DNA of 64,000 bases from positions 1-64,000 of the forward strand of contig JAEUKB010000093.1 in NCBI GenBank assembly GCA_016794365.1, given 5' to 3'. A program made the translations under genes and the position numbers. This stretch comes from Myxococcales bacterium. GTDB taxonomy: Bacteria > Myxococcota_A > Polyangia > Palsa-1104 > JAEUJZ01. Within the stretch, counting starts at the first letter, position 1. Each line of letters begins with the position of its first letter. The notes beneath the pieces are model-generated. The model was not told the origin of the DNA. It saw only the letters and a program-made list of their open reading frames with translations, and did no database searches. This document shows, one piece after another, positions 1 through 7,986 of the stretch.

Positions 1-70
1 CTGCATGCGCTGGCGCTGCCAGCAGCGCGAGGGCCCCAAACGACAAGATGATTCGCATGTGCGTTCGCAT
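1..70 (-). CDS. Partial exported protein (signal peptide only)
   Basis: Only the first 23 codons lie in the window; the gene runs off the left edge on the minus strand. They read MRTHMRIILSFGALALLAAP followed by AHA, a basic start, a hydrophobic core and an AHA-type signal peptidase I site, so the product should be exported. The ATG at 70 is preceded by GGAG and GAGGG sequences within about 16 bases. A second in-frame ATG at 58 is possible. It begins 17 bases after the stop of the upstream outer-membrane protein gene, so the two are probably co-transcribed. The function cannot be read; a second outer-membrane protein is a reasonable guess only. Confidence 0.6.
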   Translation of the reverse strand, partial: MRTHMRIILSFGALALLAAPAHA

Positions 71-87
71 GTAATCCCTCGCTCCTC

Positions 88-1107
88 TTACCGAGCCATC
101 TTGTATTCAAACTTCGGCGGCAGGAAGATCGACAAGCCCAGACCGAACTGCACGTCCATCACCAGGGTGGTGCTTCCGTTGTCCTTGCGGCACTGGGTAT
201 ACGCGTCTTCAAACGCCTGAGTTCCAGCAGACTGACCGGCTAGGTACGAGCTGCAACCAGCACCACTCCTCGTGAACGAGGCGTTGGCAACCGGCTCAAA
301 CTTGTCGGGGTAACCGTACAGCTTGAGGAACGCGTTAAGGGCCAGCCAGCGAGTCAGGAACAGGCGCGAGCCCACACCGATGTCGAAGATGGCGCTAATC
401 GTGTTGAAAGCCGGATCCGACCGCTTGACCGGGATGACCTGGCTCATGAAGGCACCGACACCCAAGGTGACGTAGCCTTCCCAGTGAACAATCGCGCGGT
501 TGAACAGCGCGAACTTACCGGCCACCGGCACGTATCCGAAGTCCAGCAAAGCCGAGAAGATCAGCTTGTTCACCGCTGGCAGCGCCTTGTCCTGCGAGCC
601 GATGAGGAAGTACGTCCCCGTCACGTCCGAAGACTGCTGCGGGAAGTAGTACTGTCCCTCGACGCCCAGCCACAAGGCTTCGCTCAGGAAGTAGTTGATC
701 TGCGCGCCGACCGCATGGTGCCGGATCAGCGGGTTGTTGAGGGTGAAGTGGTACGAGGGAGAAATCTCGACCCGCTTCGCCTTCAGTGTGTAACGTCGGG
801 GCAGAACTGCTATGTCGTCCCAACGCGTCTTGACTCTCACGTCGTCGGTCGGAGTCTTTGCACCCGAAACCTCGGATGAAGTCGTCTCGCCCGATGGCGG
901 CAGGGCGGCGGCTGGTGGCTCTGCAGCGGGCGGCTCTGCTGCCGGTGGCTCAGCGGCTGGAGCGGGTGCTGCTGCCGCTGGTGGGCTCGCCGGTTGTGCT
1001 GCTGCTGCGGCCGGCTTGTTCGCCTGCCCGTATGCCGTTCCGCCTGCGCCAGAGAGCGTGAGCGCCGACGCTGTCACCATGCACAGGCTTATTGCCAATC
1101 TCCTCAT
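88..1107 (-). CDS. Outer membrane beta-barrel domain protein
   Basis: A 339-residue protein with a signal peptide (MRRLAISLCMV..., cleavage near AYGQA). An Ala/Pro-rich linker with three AEPPA repeats covers roughly residues 30-70. The C-terminal two thirds have alternating hydrophobic and aromatic strands (YHFTLNNPLIRHHAVGAQINY, LWLGVEGQYYFP), as expected of an outer-membrane barrel. It resembles the myxobacterial outer-membrane beta-barrel family; that family assignment is from memory of its style and not a search. The ATG at 1107 was chosen because a signal peptide follows and GAGG sits just upstream; the frame extends further upstream but that part looks non-coding. The flexible linker could span or contact peptidoglycan. 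Confidence 0.75.
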   Translation of the reverse strand: MRRLAISLCMVTASALTLSGAGGTAYGQANKPAAAAAQPASPPAAAAPAPAAEPPAAEPPAAEPPAAALPPSGETTSSEVSGAKTPTDDVRVKTRWDDIAVLPRRYTLKAKRVEISPSYHFTLNNPLIRHHAVGAQINYFLSEALWLGVEGQYYFPQQSSDVTGTYFLIGSQDKALPAVNKLIFSALLDFGYVPVAGKFALFNRAIVHWEGYVTLGVGAFMSQVIPVKRSDPAFNTISAIFDIGVGSRLFLTRWLALNAFLKLYGYPDKFEPVANASFTRSGAGCSSYLAGQSAGTQAFEDAYTQCRKDNGSTTLVMDVQFGLGLSIFLPPKFEYKMAR

Positions 1108-1495
1108 GCTTACCTCGCGTAACGCCTTGTGGGGCTGGCATCCTCTGATATCGAGGGGAAACGATATCATGCGCCTTTTATCGCAATCAAGCTGCTTTCG
1201 GGACTCATTTCGAGTTTGCGTCCCGAGCTTACACTTGTCGTCGCTGGTCGTTTCGTGCTTGCCAAGACCAGAAGCGGGGCTGTATGGCCCGGGCGCGAAA
1301 ACAGCAGCGGCGGGGTGGATGCCCTGGCCCCGTGAGCGCTCAACCTGCTGATTTTCGACAAGGAACTGTCTGTTCCGCACGCTATCGCTTCCTAACTTGA
1401 CCTGTTTGTCACGACTACGAACCGAATCACTGACTGAACAACCGTCACCACCTGGGCCTACGCGCTCGCCACCTACGAATCGGCACGCACGTCGG
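1108..1495. other. Intergenic region with one inverted repeat
   Basis: 388 bases between the start of the outer-membrane protein gene and the end of ftsY. Apart from the inverted repeat at 1146-1169 I see no convincing gene, RNA or terminator. It presumably holds the promoter of the outer-membrane protein gene. Confidence 0.6.
1146..1169. promoter_or_regulatory. Inverted repeat upstream of the OMP gene
   Basis: TGATATCG and CGATATCA are perfect 8-base arms separated by 8 bases (AGGGGAAA). The repeat is centred about 50 bases upstream of the ATG at 1107. It could be an operator for a dimeric regulator or a hairpin in the 5' leader. The symmetry is seen directly; the role is inferred. Confidence 0.4.
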
Positions 1496-2662
1496 TTAGG
1501 TAGAACGGTCATATAACACATCGACAAAATCTTCTGCGTCAAAAGCACGCAGGTCACCAATTTTTTCGCCGACTCCGATGTAGCGAACCGGCACGCTGAG
1601 CTCGTGGGTGATGCCCAAGATCACGCCGCCTTTGGCTGTTCCATCCAGCTTGGTGAGCACGATCCCAGAGATCTCCATCGCTTCCTTGAAAGTCCGCGCC
1701 TGCGCAATCGTATTTTGCCCCTGCGTGGAATCAAGCACCAGCCACGTTTCATGCGGAGCCGATGGATCGGCCTTCTTGATGACGCGCCGAACCTTTTGCA
1801 GCTCGGCCATGAGCTGTTCTTTGACGTGCAGCCGACCGGCGGTGTCCGCGATCACCAGGTCAAACCCTTCGCGCTGCGCACGCTTGATCGCTTCAAAGAT
1901 GACCGACGAAGGATCGCCGCCTTCTTTGCCTCGGACCACTGGAACGCCTGCGCGCTGGCCCCAGATCTCTAGCTGCTCGACCGCTGCGGCGCGGAACGTG
2001 TCACCGGCAGCCAGCAGCACCTTGCGACCCGCTTCGACATGCTGCGCCGCGAGCTTGCCAATGGTTGTGGTCTTGCCGACGCCGTTTACGCCAATCACCA
2101 GCAGCACAAACGGCTTGTGCGCGCTGAAGTCCACCGGCGGTGAGTCTACTTGCAGCAGCCGTCGCGACTCTTCTTTGATCACCGACCAGACTGCTGCGGG
2201 ATCTTTGAGCTCGGACCGCGACAGCGTCGCCCGAACCTGGGAAAACAGGTGCTCGGCGGTCTTCGGTCCAATGTCGGCGGTGAGCAACACTTCTTCAAGC
2301 TGCGGCAGCAGATCGTCAGCGATCTGTTTTTTCGACAGCAGCTCGGCGATCCGCGCGATAAAGCCCGAGCGTGTCTTCGCCAGGCCCGCGCGCAGCTCGT
2401 CTCGTCCCGCCCGCGCTGGCTTGGCTGAAGTCGCCGCTGGAACCGGGTCCGCAGATGGTGAATCGGTGGTCGCACGACTCGGCAGCGCAGGTGTCGATGG
2501 ATCGGCTGCGGGCTGGCTCGGCAGGGCTTTGTGCCGCAGTCGCCAGACCACCAGCAGGATCACCACCACGACGGCCAGCCCCACCGCGACCAGCAGCGAG
2601 GTTTGGTCTGTAGAAGGCGCAGAGCCGATTGCTTGCGCCAAGGGCATCGTCACGGAAAACAT
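1496..2662 (-). CDS. ftsY: Signal recognition particle receptor FtsY
   Basis: SRP receptor GTPase that docks SRP-ribosome complexes at the inner membrane for co-translational insertion. The 388-residue product begins with a transmembrane segment ([18 protein letters not shown]), then an Ala/Ser/Pro-rich acidic linker, an NG N-domain and the GTPase domain. Visible motifs are P-loop [26 protein letters not shown] and [10 protein letters not shown]. The true membrane anchor replaces the amphipathic acidic A-domain of E. coli FtsY. The ATG at 2662 was preferred to upstream codons; 2647 is an alternative. It is divergent from the short-chain dehydrogenase gene. Confidence 0.95.
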   Translation of the reverse strand: MFSVTMPLAQAIGSAPSTDQTSLLVAVGLAVVVVILLVVWRLRHKALPSQPAADPSTPALPSRATTDSPSADPVPAATSAKPARAGRDELRAGLAKTRSGFIARIAELLSKKQIADDLLPQLEEVLLTADIGPKTAEHLFSQVRATLSRSELKDPAAVWSVIKEESRRLLQVDSPPVDFSAHKPFVLLVIGVNGVGKTTTIGKLAAQHVEAGRKVLLAAGDTFRAAAVEQLEIWGQRAGVPVVRGKEGGDPSSVIFEAIKRAQREGFDLVIADTAGRLHVKEQLMAELQKVRRVIKKADPSAPHETWLVLDSTQGQNTIAQARTFKEAMEISGIVLTKLDGTAKGGVILGITHELSVPVRYIGVGEKIGDLRAFDAEDFVDVLYDRST

Positions 2663-2754
2663 GTGGTGCCCCGGTACTATAAGCGGAAGGCGTCGCAAGT
2701 GGCTCAGCGTTTTTTCTTGCCGATCGAACCGGGCCCGCGATTAGGTGCCACGAC

Positions 2755-3492
2755 ATGTGGACTTCTCAGGCGCACAAGCCGCGCTCGCTCACCGGACAGG
2801 TCGTCGTGGTCACCGGCGGAGCGCGTCGCGTCGGACAAGCGATCTGCGAAGCACTGTGGTCAAGCGGCGCGCACGTTGTCATTCACCATCACGCATCGCA
2901 CGAGGCGGCAAAGGCGCTCGGCGATCGGCTCGGATCACGGGTGACGCTGGCGCGCGCGGATCTGCGCGATCGCGATCAGACCCGAGCGATGTTTGCCGAT
3001 CTGGCGACGCAGCTTGGCCGCATTGATGGGCTGGTGAACAGCGCAGCGGTGTTTGAAAAGACGCCGCTAGAGACGCTCCGCGATGAAGCGTGGGACGAGA
3101 TCTTGGCCGTGAACCTGACCGCCCCCAGGCGCTGTATGCAGCTTGCGATCGAGCACGGAGCCCAAGCGATCGTGAACATTGTCGATCTTGCGGCGCTGGC
3201 TCCGTGGCGAGGCTATGCGGCCTATGGCGTCGCCAAAGCGGGACTTTTGCAGCTAACCAAGATCGCCGCCAAAGAGCTGGCAGGTCGGGTTCGGGTGAGC
3301 GCGGTGGCACCAGGACTTGTGCTGCTGCCCGACGATGTCTCTGCGCAAGAGAGAGCCAGGCTGCTCGCCAAGCTACCGAACGGTCAGCCGGGATCGCCGC
3401 ACGATGTCGCGCGCGCGGTGCATTACCTGCTGACCGAGCCCTTTGTCACCGGCGTGTGTCTGCCGATCGATGGCGGCCAGAGCCTGGGCTAG
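2755..3492 (+). CDS. Short-chain dehydrogenase/reductase (pteridine reductase-like)
   Basis: A 245-residue classical SDR. It has a Rossmann TGGARRVG nucleotide-binding motif, a NSA motif (GLVNSAAVF) in place of NNAG, and the YGVAK catalytic pair. The C-terminal PIDGGQSLG is usual for the family. The arginines after TGG and the NSA motif recall pteridine/dihydromonapterin reductases (FolM, PTR1), which use NADPH, but substrate is not fixed by these motifs. Its stop lies about 40 bases from the convergent polB stop; the gap holds a 12-base tandem duplication (CAAGGCAGCTAC). Confidence 0.85.
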   Translation: MWTSQAHKPRSLTGQVVVVTGGARRVGQAICEALWSSGAHVVIHHHASHEAAKALGDRLGSRVTLARADLRDRDQTRAMFADLATQLGRIDGLVNSAAVFEKTPLETLRDEAWDEILAVNLTAPRRCMQLAIEHGAQAIVNIVDLAALAPWRGYAAYGVAKAGLLQLTKIAAKELAGRVRVSAVAPGLVLLPDDVSAQERARLLAKLPNGQPGSPHDVARAVHYLLTEPFVTGVCLPIDGGQSLG

Positions 3493-3534
3493 CGACAGCG
3501 AAAACGACAGCGACCAAGGCAGCTACCAAGGCAG

Positions 3535-5859
3535 CTACAGCAGGCGAAGCTGCGGACTCGGCTTTTCCAAGCGCGAAAACGGCACGCCATGGTGCTGAAG
3601 GACCGGCTCGGCCACCGCGCGAACCTGCTTTTCAAGGTAGTGCGCGTAGTCGATCGGCTGCTGGCGGTGCTCGGGATGCTCGGGACCAGCGGTCGTGATC
3701 ACAAACGGAACCACACTGCCCGGCCACAGCCCATGACGCGCACCGACCACGACATGCGGCGCGTGCTTGGCCACATAGTCGCCGGGATCGCGGTGCAGGG
3801 TCTTGCGATACACCAGCTGGGCATCGAGCTTGCCCGCCAACAGCTCGGCGATCGTGCGCTCCAGGTACAGCGTGACCTGATCGACGGGCGCATTGGCAAA
3901 CAGCAGCGCATACAGGTGCTGCTGAACCCGCTTGCTCAGCTCGCTGACATCGCGTCGCACCGCTTCCAGGCCGACAAAGTGCAGCTTCCACTCGCCACTT
4001 TTCCAGATCATGCCCGCGTAGCGCTTGGCCGCGCCCTGTTCTTTGCCGCGCTGACGATGAAGCAAAAGCTGCTGATAGACCGAGTGCAGCGCCAGCTCGA
4101 TCCGGCTCTCGACGCGCCAGGTTTCGGCAATGTAGGACGACAGCTCGGCATTGAGCCGATTCAAAAGGGACTGACCAACGCGAAACAGCGACTCCGGGTC
4201 CGCGTGCTCATCCGGGCTGGCCAAGACAAACAAGCTGTCGGTGTCCCCGTACAAGACCCGATGTCCAGCGCGCTCGAGCCAGGCCTGCGACCACTTGAGC
4301 AGCTCACGACCGAAGCTGGTGACGGCATTGGCCAATTCGGGACGATGAAACCGACACGACGGACTCCCGAGCACTCCGTATAACGAGTTCATGAGCAGCT
4401 TGATTGCCTGGCTCTGCGCTTCGTGACCCTGGCTCTTGGCGGCGCTGCGCAGCGGCAGTAGCTGATCCAAGATGACGGTCAAGATGCCCCGCTGACGACG
4501 AAAGCGCGCGCCACTGGGGGCCACGATCGGATCGGACTCCCGATCGTCATCGGCAGCCATCAGCCCGAGCGGATCGATCTGAAAGGTCCGAATCACGCTT
4601 GGATACAGGCTGCGAAAGTCGAAGACCAAGACGTTGCGATGCAGACCGGGCAGAGGCGGCAGGATCTGACCGCCGACCACCGGCTCACCCGCTTCACTCC
4701 GCCTGTCAAAAGTCGGAGCCACATGGCCGCGCCGTCCCAGCTCGGTCAGATACAGGAAGTCAAAGGCCGCCACGCTCGCGGTGGCCCGATCGATCGGCAA
4801 GCCGGTCAGGCGACTGCGCTGCATGGCCAGATCGACCAGACCCGCCGTCTGAACCAGCCGCCAAAGCGCCCCGGCTTCGCGACCACAGCGCGCGATGACA
4901 TCATCACTTGGTGCGCTGGCTTCGCCGCGTGCCGCACCGCGCTCTCCTTCTAATGATGCAAGCAGGGCTTCATCGCCCCCGGTCCCTTTGATCAGTCGCC
5001 ACAGCGGTGCCACATCAAACAGCACCCGCCCCGCCAAGGAAGCCCGAGGAAGCGGACCGCGACCGGCGCTCGGCTGATAGTGAAGATCGCCCGGACCCCG
5101 CGCGAGCGGCAGCGACATCCGACAGCGCCGTGCCGACTCGCGCAGCAGCAGCAGATCTTCGCCCAGCAAGTTCCACCCCACGATGAGGTCTGGATCTTTG
5201 GTCACCAGCCGCTGAATCAGGCCCGAAAGGAGCGCGCGCTCATCGGCAAAGACGGTCGCATCGGGCACGTCCGCCACAGCCGGAGGTCCCAGCTGCCTGC
5301 GCAACAGCACCACGCCGTGGGCATCCGCAAGCGCCGCCGCCAGCAAGGTTCCATCGGGGGCCGCCTGGAGCCGCAGGGTCAGGTACGACAGCACCGGCAA
5401 GGCCGATCCGGGGGTCAGCTCTGGGTTTTCAAAGACCAGCGCCACACCGTCTTCAGCCACCCGTCCGCGCCGCTCGGGTCCGTGGATTTCGACGCTGGCA
5501 AACAGGCCGCGATCGATCAGGTAGCGCATGACCATGCTGACATCGGCCTCGAAGGTCACAAGCCCCGCCGCGTGCAGCCGATGGACAAGCGCCGCCGCTG
5601 CCGCCGGGGTTGCCAGCTCGACCCGACTGAGCGGCTCTCCCGCAAGCGATCGCCGGGTGGTGGGAAACAGCGTGGCACTCCCCGCCGCGATGCCGAGCAG
5701 CGCGTCCTTGTCATCCGATCGCACATAAAAGCAGGCGCGCTCCCGATCGTCTCGGACCAGGAACGTCTCACCCGTCACCAGCCGCCCGTACAGCAGCAGC
5801 ACAGGTCGCCCAGCCCAAAGACGCATGCTGGCCTGCAAGATAAAGCCTTGTCTGCTCAT
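3535..5859 (-). CDS. polB: DNA polymerase II (family B) with degraded exonuclease motifs
   Basis: A 774-residue family B polymerase, near the length of E. coli Pol II (783). The N-terminus MSRQGFILQ matches the MAQAGFIL start of Pol II, and a G-rich stretch precedes the ATG at 5859. Polymerase motifs are intact: DFRSLYPS (Asp414), KLLMNSLYGVLGSP, YGDTDS (Asp539, Asp541) and KRYAG. The 3'-5' exonuclease motifs are not. The place of the Exo I DIE triad, near residue 160, reads SYLTLRL. Exo II is GWNLLGEDL (Phe replaced by Glu), and the Exo III YxxxD region reads RCGREAG. In E. coli Pol II acts in SOS-linked bypass and fork restart. This version should polymerise without proofreading. Confidence 0.93.
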   Translation of the reverse strand: MSRQGFILQASMRLWAGRPVLLLYGRLVTGETFLVRDDRERACFYVRSDDKDALLGIAAGSATLFPTTRRSLAGEPLSRVELATPAAAAALVHRLHAAGLVTFEADVSMVMRYLIDRGLFASVEIHGPERRGRVAEDGVALVFENPELTPGSALPVLSYLTLRLQAAPDGTLLAAALADAHGVVLLRRQLGPPAVADVPDATVFADERALLSGLIQRLVTKDPDLIVGWNLLGEDLLLLRESARRCRMSLPLARGPGDLHYQPSAGRGPLPRASLAGRVLFDVAPLWRLIKGTGGDEALLASLEGERGAARGEASAPSDDVIARCGREAGALWRLVQTAGLVDLAMQRSRLTGLPIDRATASVAAFDFLYLTELGRRGHVAPTFDRRSEAGEPVVGGQILPPLPGLHRNVLVFDFRSLYPSVIRTFQIDPLGLMAADDDRESDPIVAPSGARFRRQRGILTVILDQLLPLRSAAKSQGHEAQSQAIKLLMNSLYGVLGSPSCRFHRPELANAVTSFGRELLKWSQAWLERAGHRVLYGDTDSLFVLASPDEHADPESLFRVGQSLLNRLNAELSSYIAETWRVESRIELALHSVYQQLLLHRQRGKEQGAAKRYAGMIWKSGEWKLHFVGLEAVRRDVSELSKRVQQHLYALLFANAPVDQVTLYLERTIAELLAGKLDAQLVYRKTLHRDPGDYVAKHAPHVVVGARHGLWPGSVVPFVITTAGPEHPEHRQQPIDYAHYLEKQVRAVAEPVLQHHGVPFSRLEKPSPQLRLL

Positions 5860-5966
5860 GGCCCCCCAGCCCCAGGCAAGTCGCCCCACGGACTCGCCCA
5901 CGTCACATGGTATCGCGACTTTGCGTCCGCTTGTCAGGCGCTACAGCTTGGCGCACAGTCTGCGCC

Positions 5967-6707
5967 ATGGACGCCGCCGCCGCGCAAAACCAAGAGCGCA
6001 ACCACGCCATCTACGAAGACCTGTGGACCCACTACGAGCTGTTCCCACACAGCGGCTGGACACACGCCTGGGCCGAGATCGAGCCGCTCTATCAGCCCAA
6101 CCGCACGCTGGAGATCGGACCGGGCATGTTCCCGCACGTTCCGATCGCCGGAACGCACTTTGTCGATCTGTCTCGTCATGCGCTGCGGGCGCTGTCCGAA
6201 CAAGGCGGCCTGTGCGCGGTGGCGACCACGCCCCTGCCCTACGAAAACGAGCGCTTCGATCTGGTCTGCTTGTTTGAAGTGCTCGAGCACGTCACCGAAG
6301 ACGAAGCGCTGCTCGTGGAGATCGCGCGGGTGATGTCGCCCGGCGGCCACCTGTTTATGTCGTGCCCGTGCAATCCCGACTACTTTACGTATTACGACAA
6401 GGTGATGGGCCACGAGCGCCGCTACCGTGCCGACGAGCTATCGGAGCGCCTGACGCGCGCGGGCTTCGTGATCGAAAAGGTCTGTCCTCGGCACGACCGG
6501 ATGGACGGCTGGTTTGGCGCGGTGTTCGGCTTCGGCACCAAGTTCCTCCCAGGCTTTACGGCGAGCATCGTGCGTCGCTATCTCCCCAAGGTCGCGGCCC
6601 TGCCCTGGCAGTGGTACGACGGGAACGATCTGTCGAAAGCGGAGTCGATGGGCGGGGTCACGCTGCGCGCCCGCAAGCTGCTTCCCGGTGAGCGGGCGAT
6701 GAAATAA
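5967..6707 (+). CDS. Class I SAM-dependent methyltransferase
   Basis: A 246-residue Methyltransf_11/23-type protein. Motif I is the variant LEIGPGMFP. FDLVCLFEVLEHV is the motif IV region, and MSPGGHLFMSCP the post-motif strand. Such enzymes transfer methyl groups from SAM to small molecules, lipids or sugars; the acceptor is not evident. The ATG at 5967 (MDAAAAQNQ) was chosen over 5907, which would sit only about 48 bases from the divergent polB start and adds an unlikely leader. A cupredoxin lipoprotein follows 9 bases downstream, suggesting co-transcription. Confidence 0.85.
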   Translation: MDAAAAQNQERNHAIYEDLWTHYELFPHSGWTHAWAEIEPLYQPNRTLEIGPGMFPHVPIAGTHFVDLSRHALRALSEQGGLCAVATTPLPYENERFDLVCLFEVLEHVTEDEALLVEIARVMSPGGHLFMSCPCNPDYFTYYDKVMGHERRYRADELSERLTRAGFVIEKVCPRHDRMDGWFGAVFGFGTKFLPGFTASIVRRYLPKVAALPWQWYDGNDLSKAESMGGVTLRARKLLPGERAMK

Positions 6708-6716
6708 GCTTTCATC

Positions 6717-7106
6717 ATGCAAAAATTCGGCGCGCTCTTTGTGATGACCGTGGGGGTGACTGCGGTGTGGCTGTCTTGCTCGGACCCACAGCCAAGCGAT
6801 CCAGGCGCAGACATGACGGTCCGCGACCTGCGTCCGGTCATCACCGATCTGACTCCCTCGGCGGTCATCACGGTGCAGGACGACTACTACTCGCCCAAGG
6901 AAGTGACGATTCCGGTGGGCGGCAAGGTGCGGTGGGTGTTCCGGGCGGCGTCTCAGCACGGCGTGTTCCCGTGGGACATGGGCTTTCCGGGCAGCGACAC
7001 GATGTCGCAAGGCACGTTCGAGCACACCTTCAACCAAGCGGGAACCTTCGACTACGGCTGCGCGATCCACGGTCGCGCCATGCCCGGCACGATCATCGTG
7101 AAGTAA
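6717..7106 (+). CDS. Cupredoxin (plastocyanin-like) lipoprotein
   Basis: A 129-residue exported blue-copper-type protein. A signal peptide ends in the lipobox-like VWLSC, followed by a short Asp/Pro linker containing DMTVRDLRP. The mature domain carries plausible type 1 copper ligands: His in SQHGVF and Cys, His and Met in YGCAIHGRAMPG. Such proteins shuttle electrons or bind copper in the periplasm. No dedicated partner is adjacent. The stop is followed after about 50 bases by a strong hairpin with a T-run that begins a repeat array. Confidence 0.88.
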   Translation: MQKFGALFVMTVGVTAVWLSCSDPQPSDPGADMTVRDLRPVITDLTPSAVITVQDDYYSPKEVTIPVGGKVRWVFRAASQHGVFPWDMGFPGSDTMSQGTFEHTFNQAGTFDYGCAIHGRAMPGTIIVK

Positions 7107-7159
7107 CCGGACCGGCCCGGAGCCGCTCTCCCGCACCTTTTTCACTTTTCAAACGCCTA

Positions 7160-7186
7160 CGGAGCGGCGCTCCGCAGCGTTTTTTT
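7160..7186 (+). terminator. Intrinsic terminator after the cupredoxin gene
   Basis: A perfect stem CGGAGC / GCTCCG with a three-base loop (GGC) at 7160-7174, followed after five bases by seven T at 7180-7186. It lies 53 bases past the cupredoxin stop on the same strand. It is also the first unit of the repeat array. Confidence 0.7.
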
Positions 7187-7475
7187 GGGGGGAAACCAGC
7201 GGAGTCGCTCCACCGCACCGTTTTTTTTCGGGGGAAACTGGCGGAGTCGCTCCACCGCACCGTTTTTTTTCGGGGGAAACCGGCGGAGTCGCTCCACCGC
7301 ATCGGTTTTTTTCGGGGGAAACCGGCGGAGTCGCTCCACCGCATCGTTTTTTTTTCGGGGGAAACCGGCGGAGTGGCGCTCCGGCTGCGTTTTTTTGGGG
7401 GGAAACCTGCGGAGTCGCGCTACGGCATCGATTTTTTTCGGGGGAAACCGGCGGAGTGGCGCTACGGCATCGGTT
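7161..7475 (+). repeat. Tandem array of eight terminator-like units
   Basis: Units start at 7161, 7201, 7243, 7285, 7327, 7370, 7411 and 7453 (last partial), with lengths 40, 42, 42, 42, 43, 41 and 42. Each reads roughly GGAGTCGCTCCACCGCACCG, then 7-9 T, then CGGGGGAAACCGGC. The GC-rich head can fold (GGAG/CTCC, or CGGAG/CTCCG in the unit at 7370), so each unit looks like a hairpin plus T-run on the plus strand. The length changes are not multiples of three, which argues against coding. Confidence 0.9.
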
Positions 7476-7513
7476 TGAAGGGTTCGTGCGGGGGATGGTT
7501 TGGTGGGGGTCTT

Positions 7514-7622
7514 GGGGATCTTTGGGGAGAAGTCACGGCGCGGGTCCCCCTTCCCTGCGACGCTTTTTCCATCGGCCCTTACGGCCCGCTGAAAAAAGGT
7601 CTCCGGTCGGCCCACGCCTAAT
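7514..7622 (+). repeat. 109-base dispersed repeat, copy A
   Basis: Nearly identical to 7851-7959. It carries CTTTTTC ... GAAAAAAG arms flanking GGCCCTTACGGCC, so it can form a hairpin with T-rich and A-rich sides, like a bidirectional terminator. Only a few bases differ between copies A and B, mainly around the C-rich stretch. Confidence 0.9.
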
Positions 7623-7689
7623 GTGTGCGCATACAGATCGCTGCGTCGTCGGCCCACGCCTAATGTGTGCGCATACAGATCGCTGCGTC
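7606..7689 (+). repeat. Exact 42-base tandem duplication
   Basis: The units 7606-7647 and 7648-7689 begin GTCGGCCCACGCCTAATGTG and are identical by eye. A third partial unit (GTCGGCCCACGACCAAT) follows at 7690. The first unit overlaps the end of repeat copy A. Perfect identity suggests recent slippage. Confidence 0.9.
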
Positions 7690-7717
7690 GTCGGCCCACG
7701 ACCAATCTGTGTAAGCA

Positions 7718-7799
7718 ATTAGCCTGGGGGCGACCGAAGACCTTTATTTTCGCGAAGCCTGCTGAGCGAAAAAAAGGTCGCAGGGTAGCGGGGCCCCAG
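7718..7799 (-). repeat. Diverged inverted copy of the dispersed repeat
   Basis: Reading the minus strand gives a sequence like copies A and B: shared blocks are GGGGCCCC, CTACCCTGCGAC and GGTCTTCGGTCG. Its own arms ACCTTTATTTTCGC and GCGAAAAAAAGGT form a 13-base-pair stem with one bulged base. It therefore also looks like a bidirectional terminator hairpin. Confidence 0.7.
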
Positions 7800-7850
7800 G
7801 CGCGACGCCCTTGCAAGCGCCAGACCCCCAATGACCGAAGCGTTCATCGG

Positions 7851-7959
7851 GGGGATCTTTGGGGAGAAGTCACGGCGCGGGGCCCCCTACCCTGCGACGC
7901 TTTTTCCATCGGCCCTTACGGCCCGCTGAAAAAAGGTCTCCGGTCGGCCCACGCCTAAT
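7851..7959 (+). repeat. 109-base dispersed repeat, copy B
   Basis: Second direct copy of the element at 7514-7622. It ends 28 bases before the macroglobulin stop codon, on the side where minus-strand transcription would leave that gene, so it may terminate that transcript. Confidence 0.9.
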
Positions 7960-7986
7960 TGGTGTGCAAATAGGCTGGGGTCGGGG

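Larger units (their letters stand above)
7107..7986. other. Repeat-rich convergent intergenic region
   Basis: 880 bases between the cupredoxin gene and the 3' end of the macroglobulin gene, which converge here. It contains a terminator-like tandem array (7161-7475), a 42-base duplication (7606-7689) and three copies of a second hairpin element. Long open frames cross it on both strands, but they follow from the repeat period and lack start signals or recognisable protein, so none is called. Confidence 0.8.

Noticed and set aside
812-1351. 179-codon plus-strand frame, Ala/Gly-rich
   Set aside because: It is the reverse of the OMP linker region; the minus-strand reading has a signal peptide and barrel.
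1608-2744. 378-codon plus-strand open frame
   Set aside because: Antisense shadow of ftsY caused by high GC; composition is Ser/Arg-rich noise.
3535-5859. Exonuclease loss in polB as a frameshift or sequencing artefact
   Set aside because: The frame is continuous and the flanking exonuclease-domain residues are conserved, so the motif changes look genuine.
5080-6333. 417-codon plus-strand open frame
   Set aside because: It runs antisense through polB and then out of frame over the methyltransferase; no domain or start signal.
7161-7475. CRISPR array
   Set aside because: Units are contiguous with no unique spacers and no cas genes are nearby.
7157-7831. 224-codon minus-strand and similar plus-strand repetitive frames
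   Set aside because: They are kept open by the repeat period; unit lengths of 40, 41 and 43 break any common frame.
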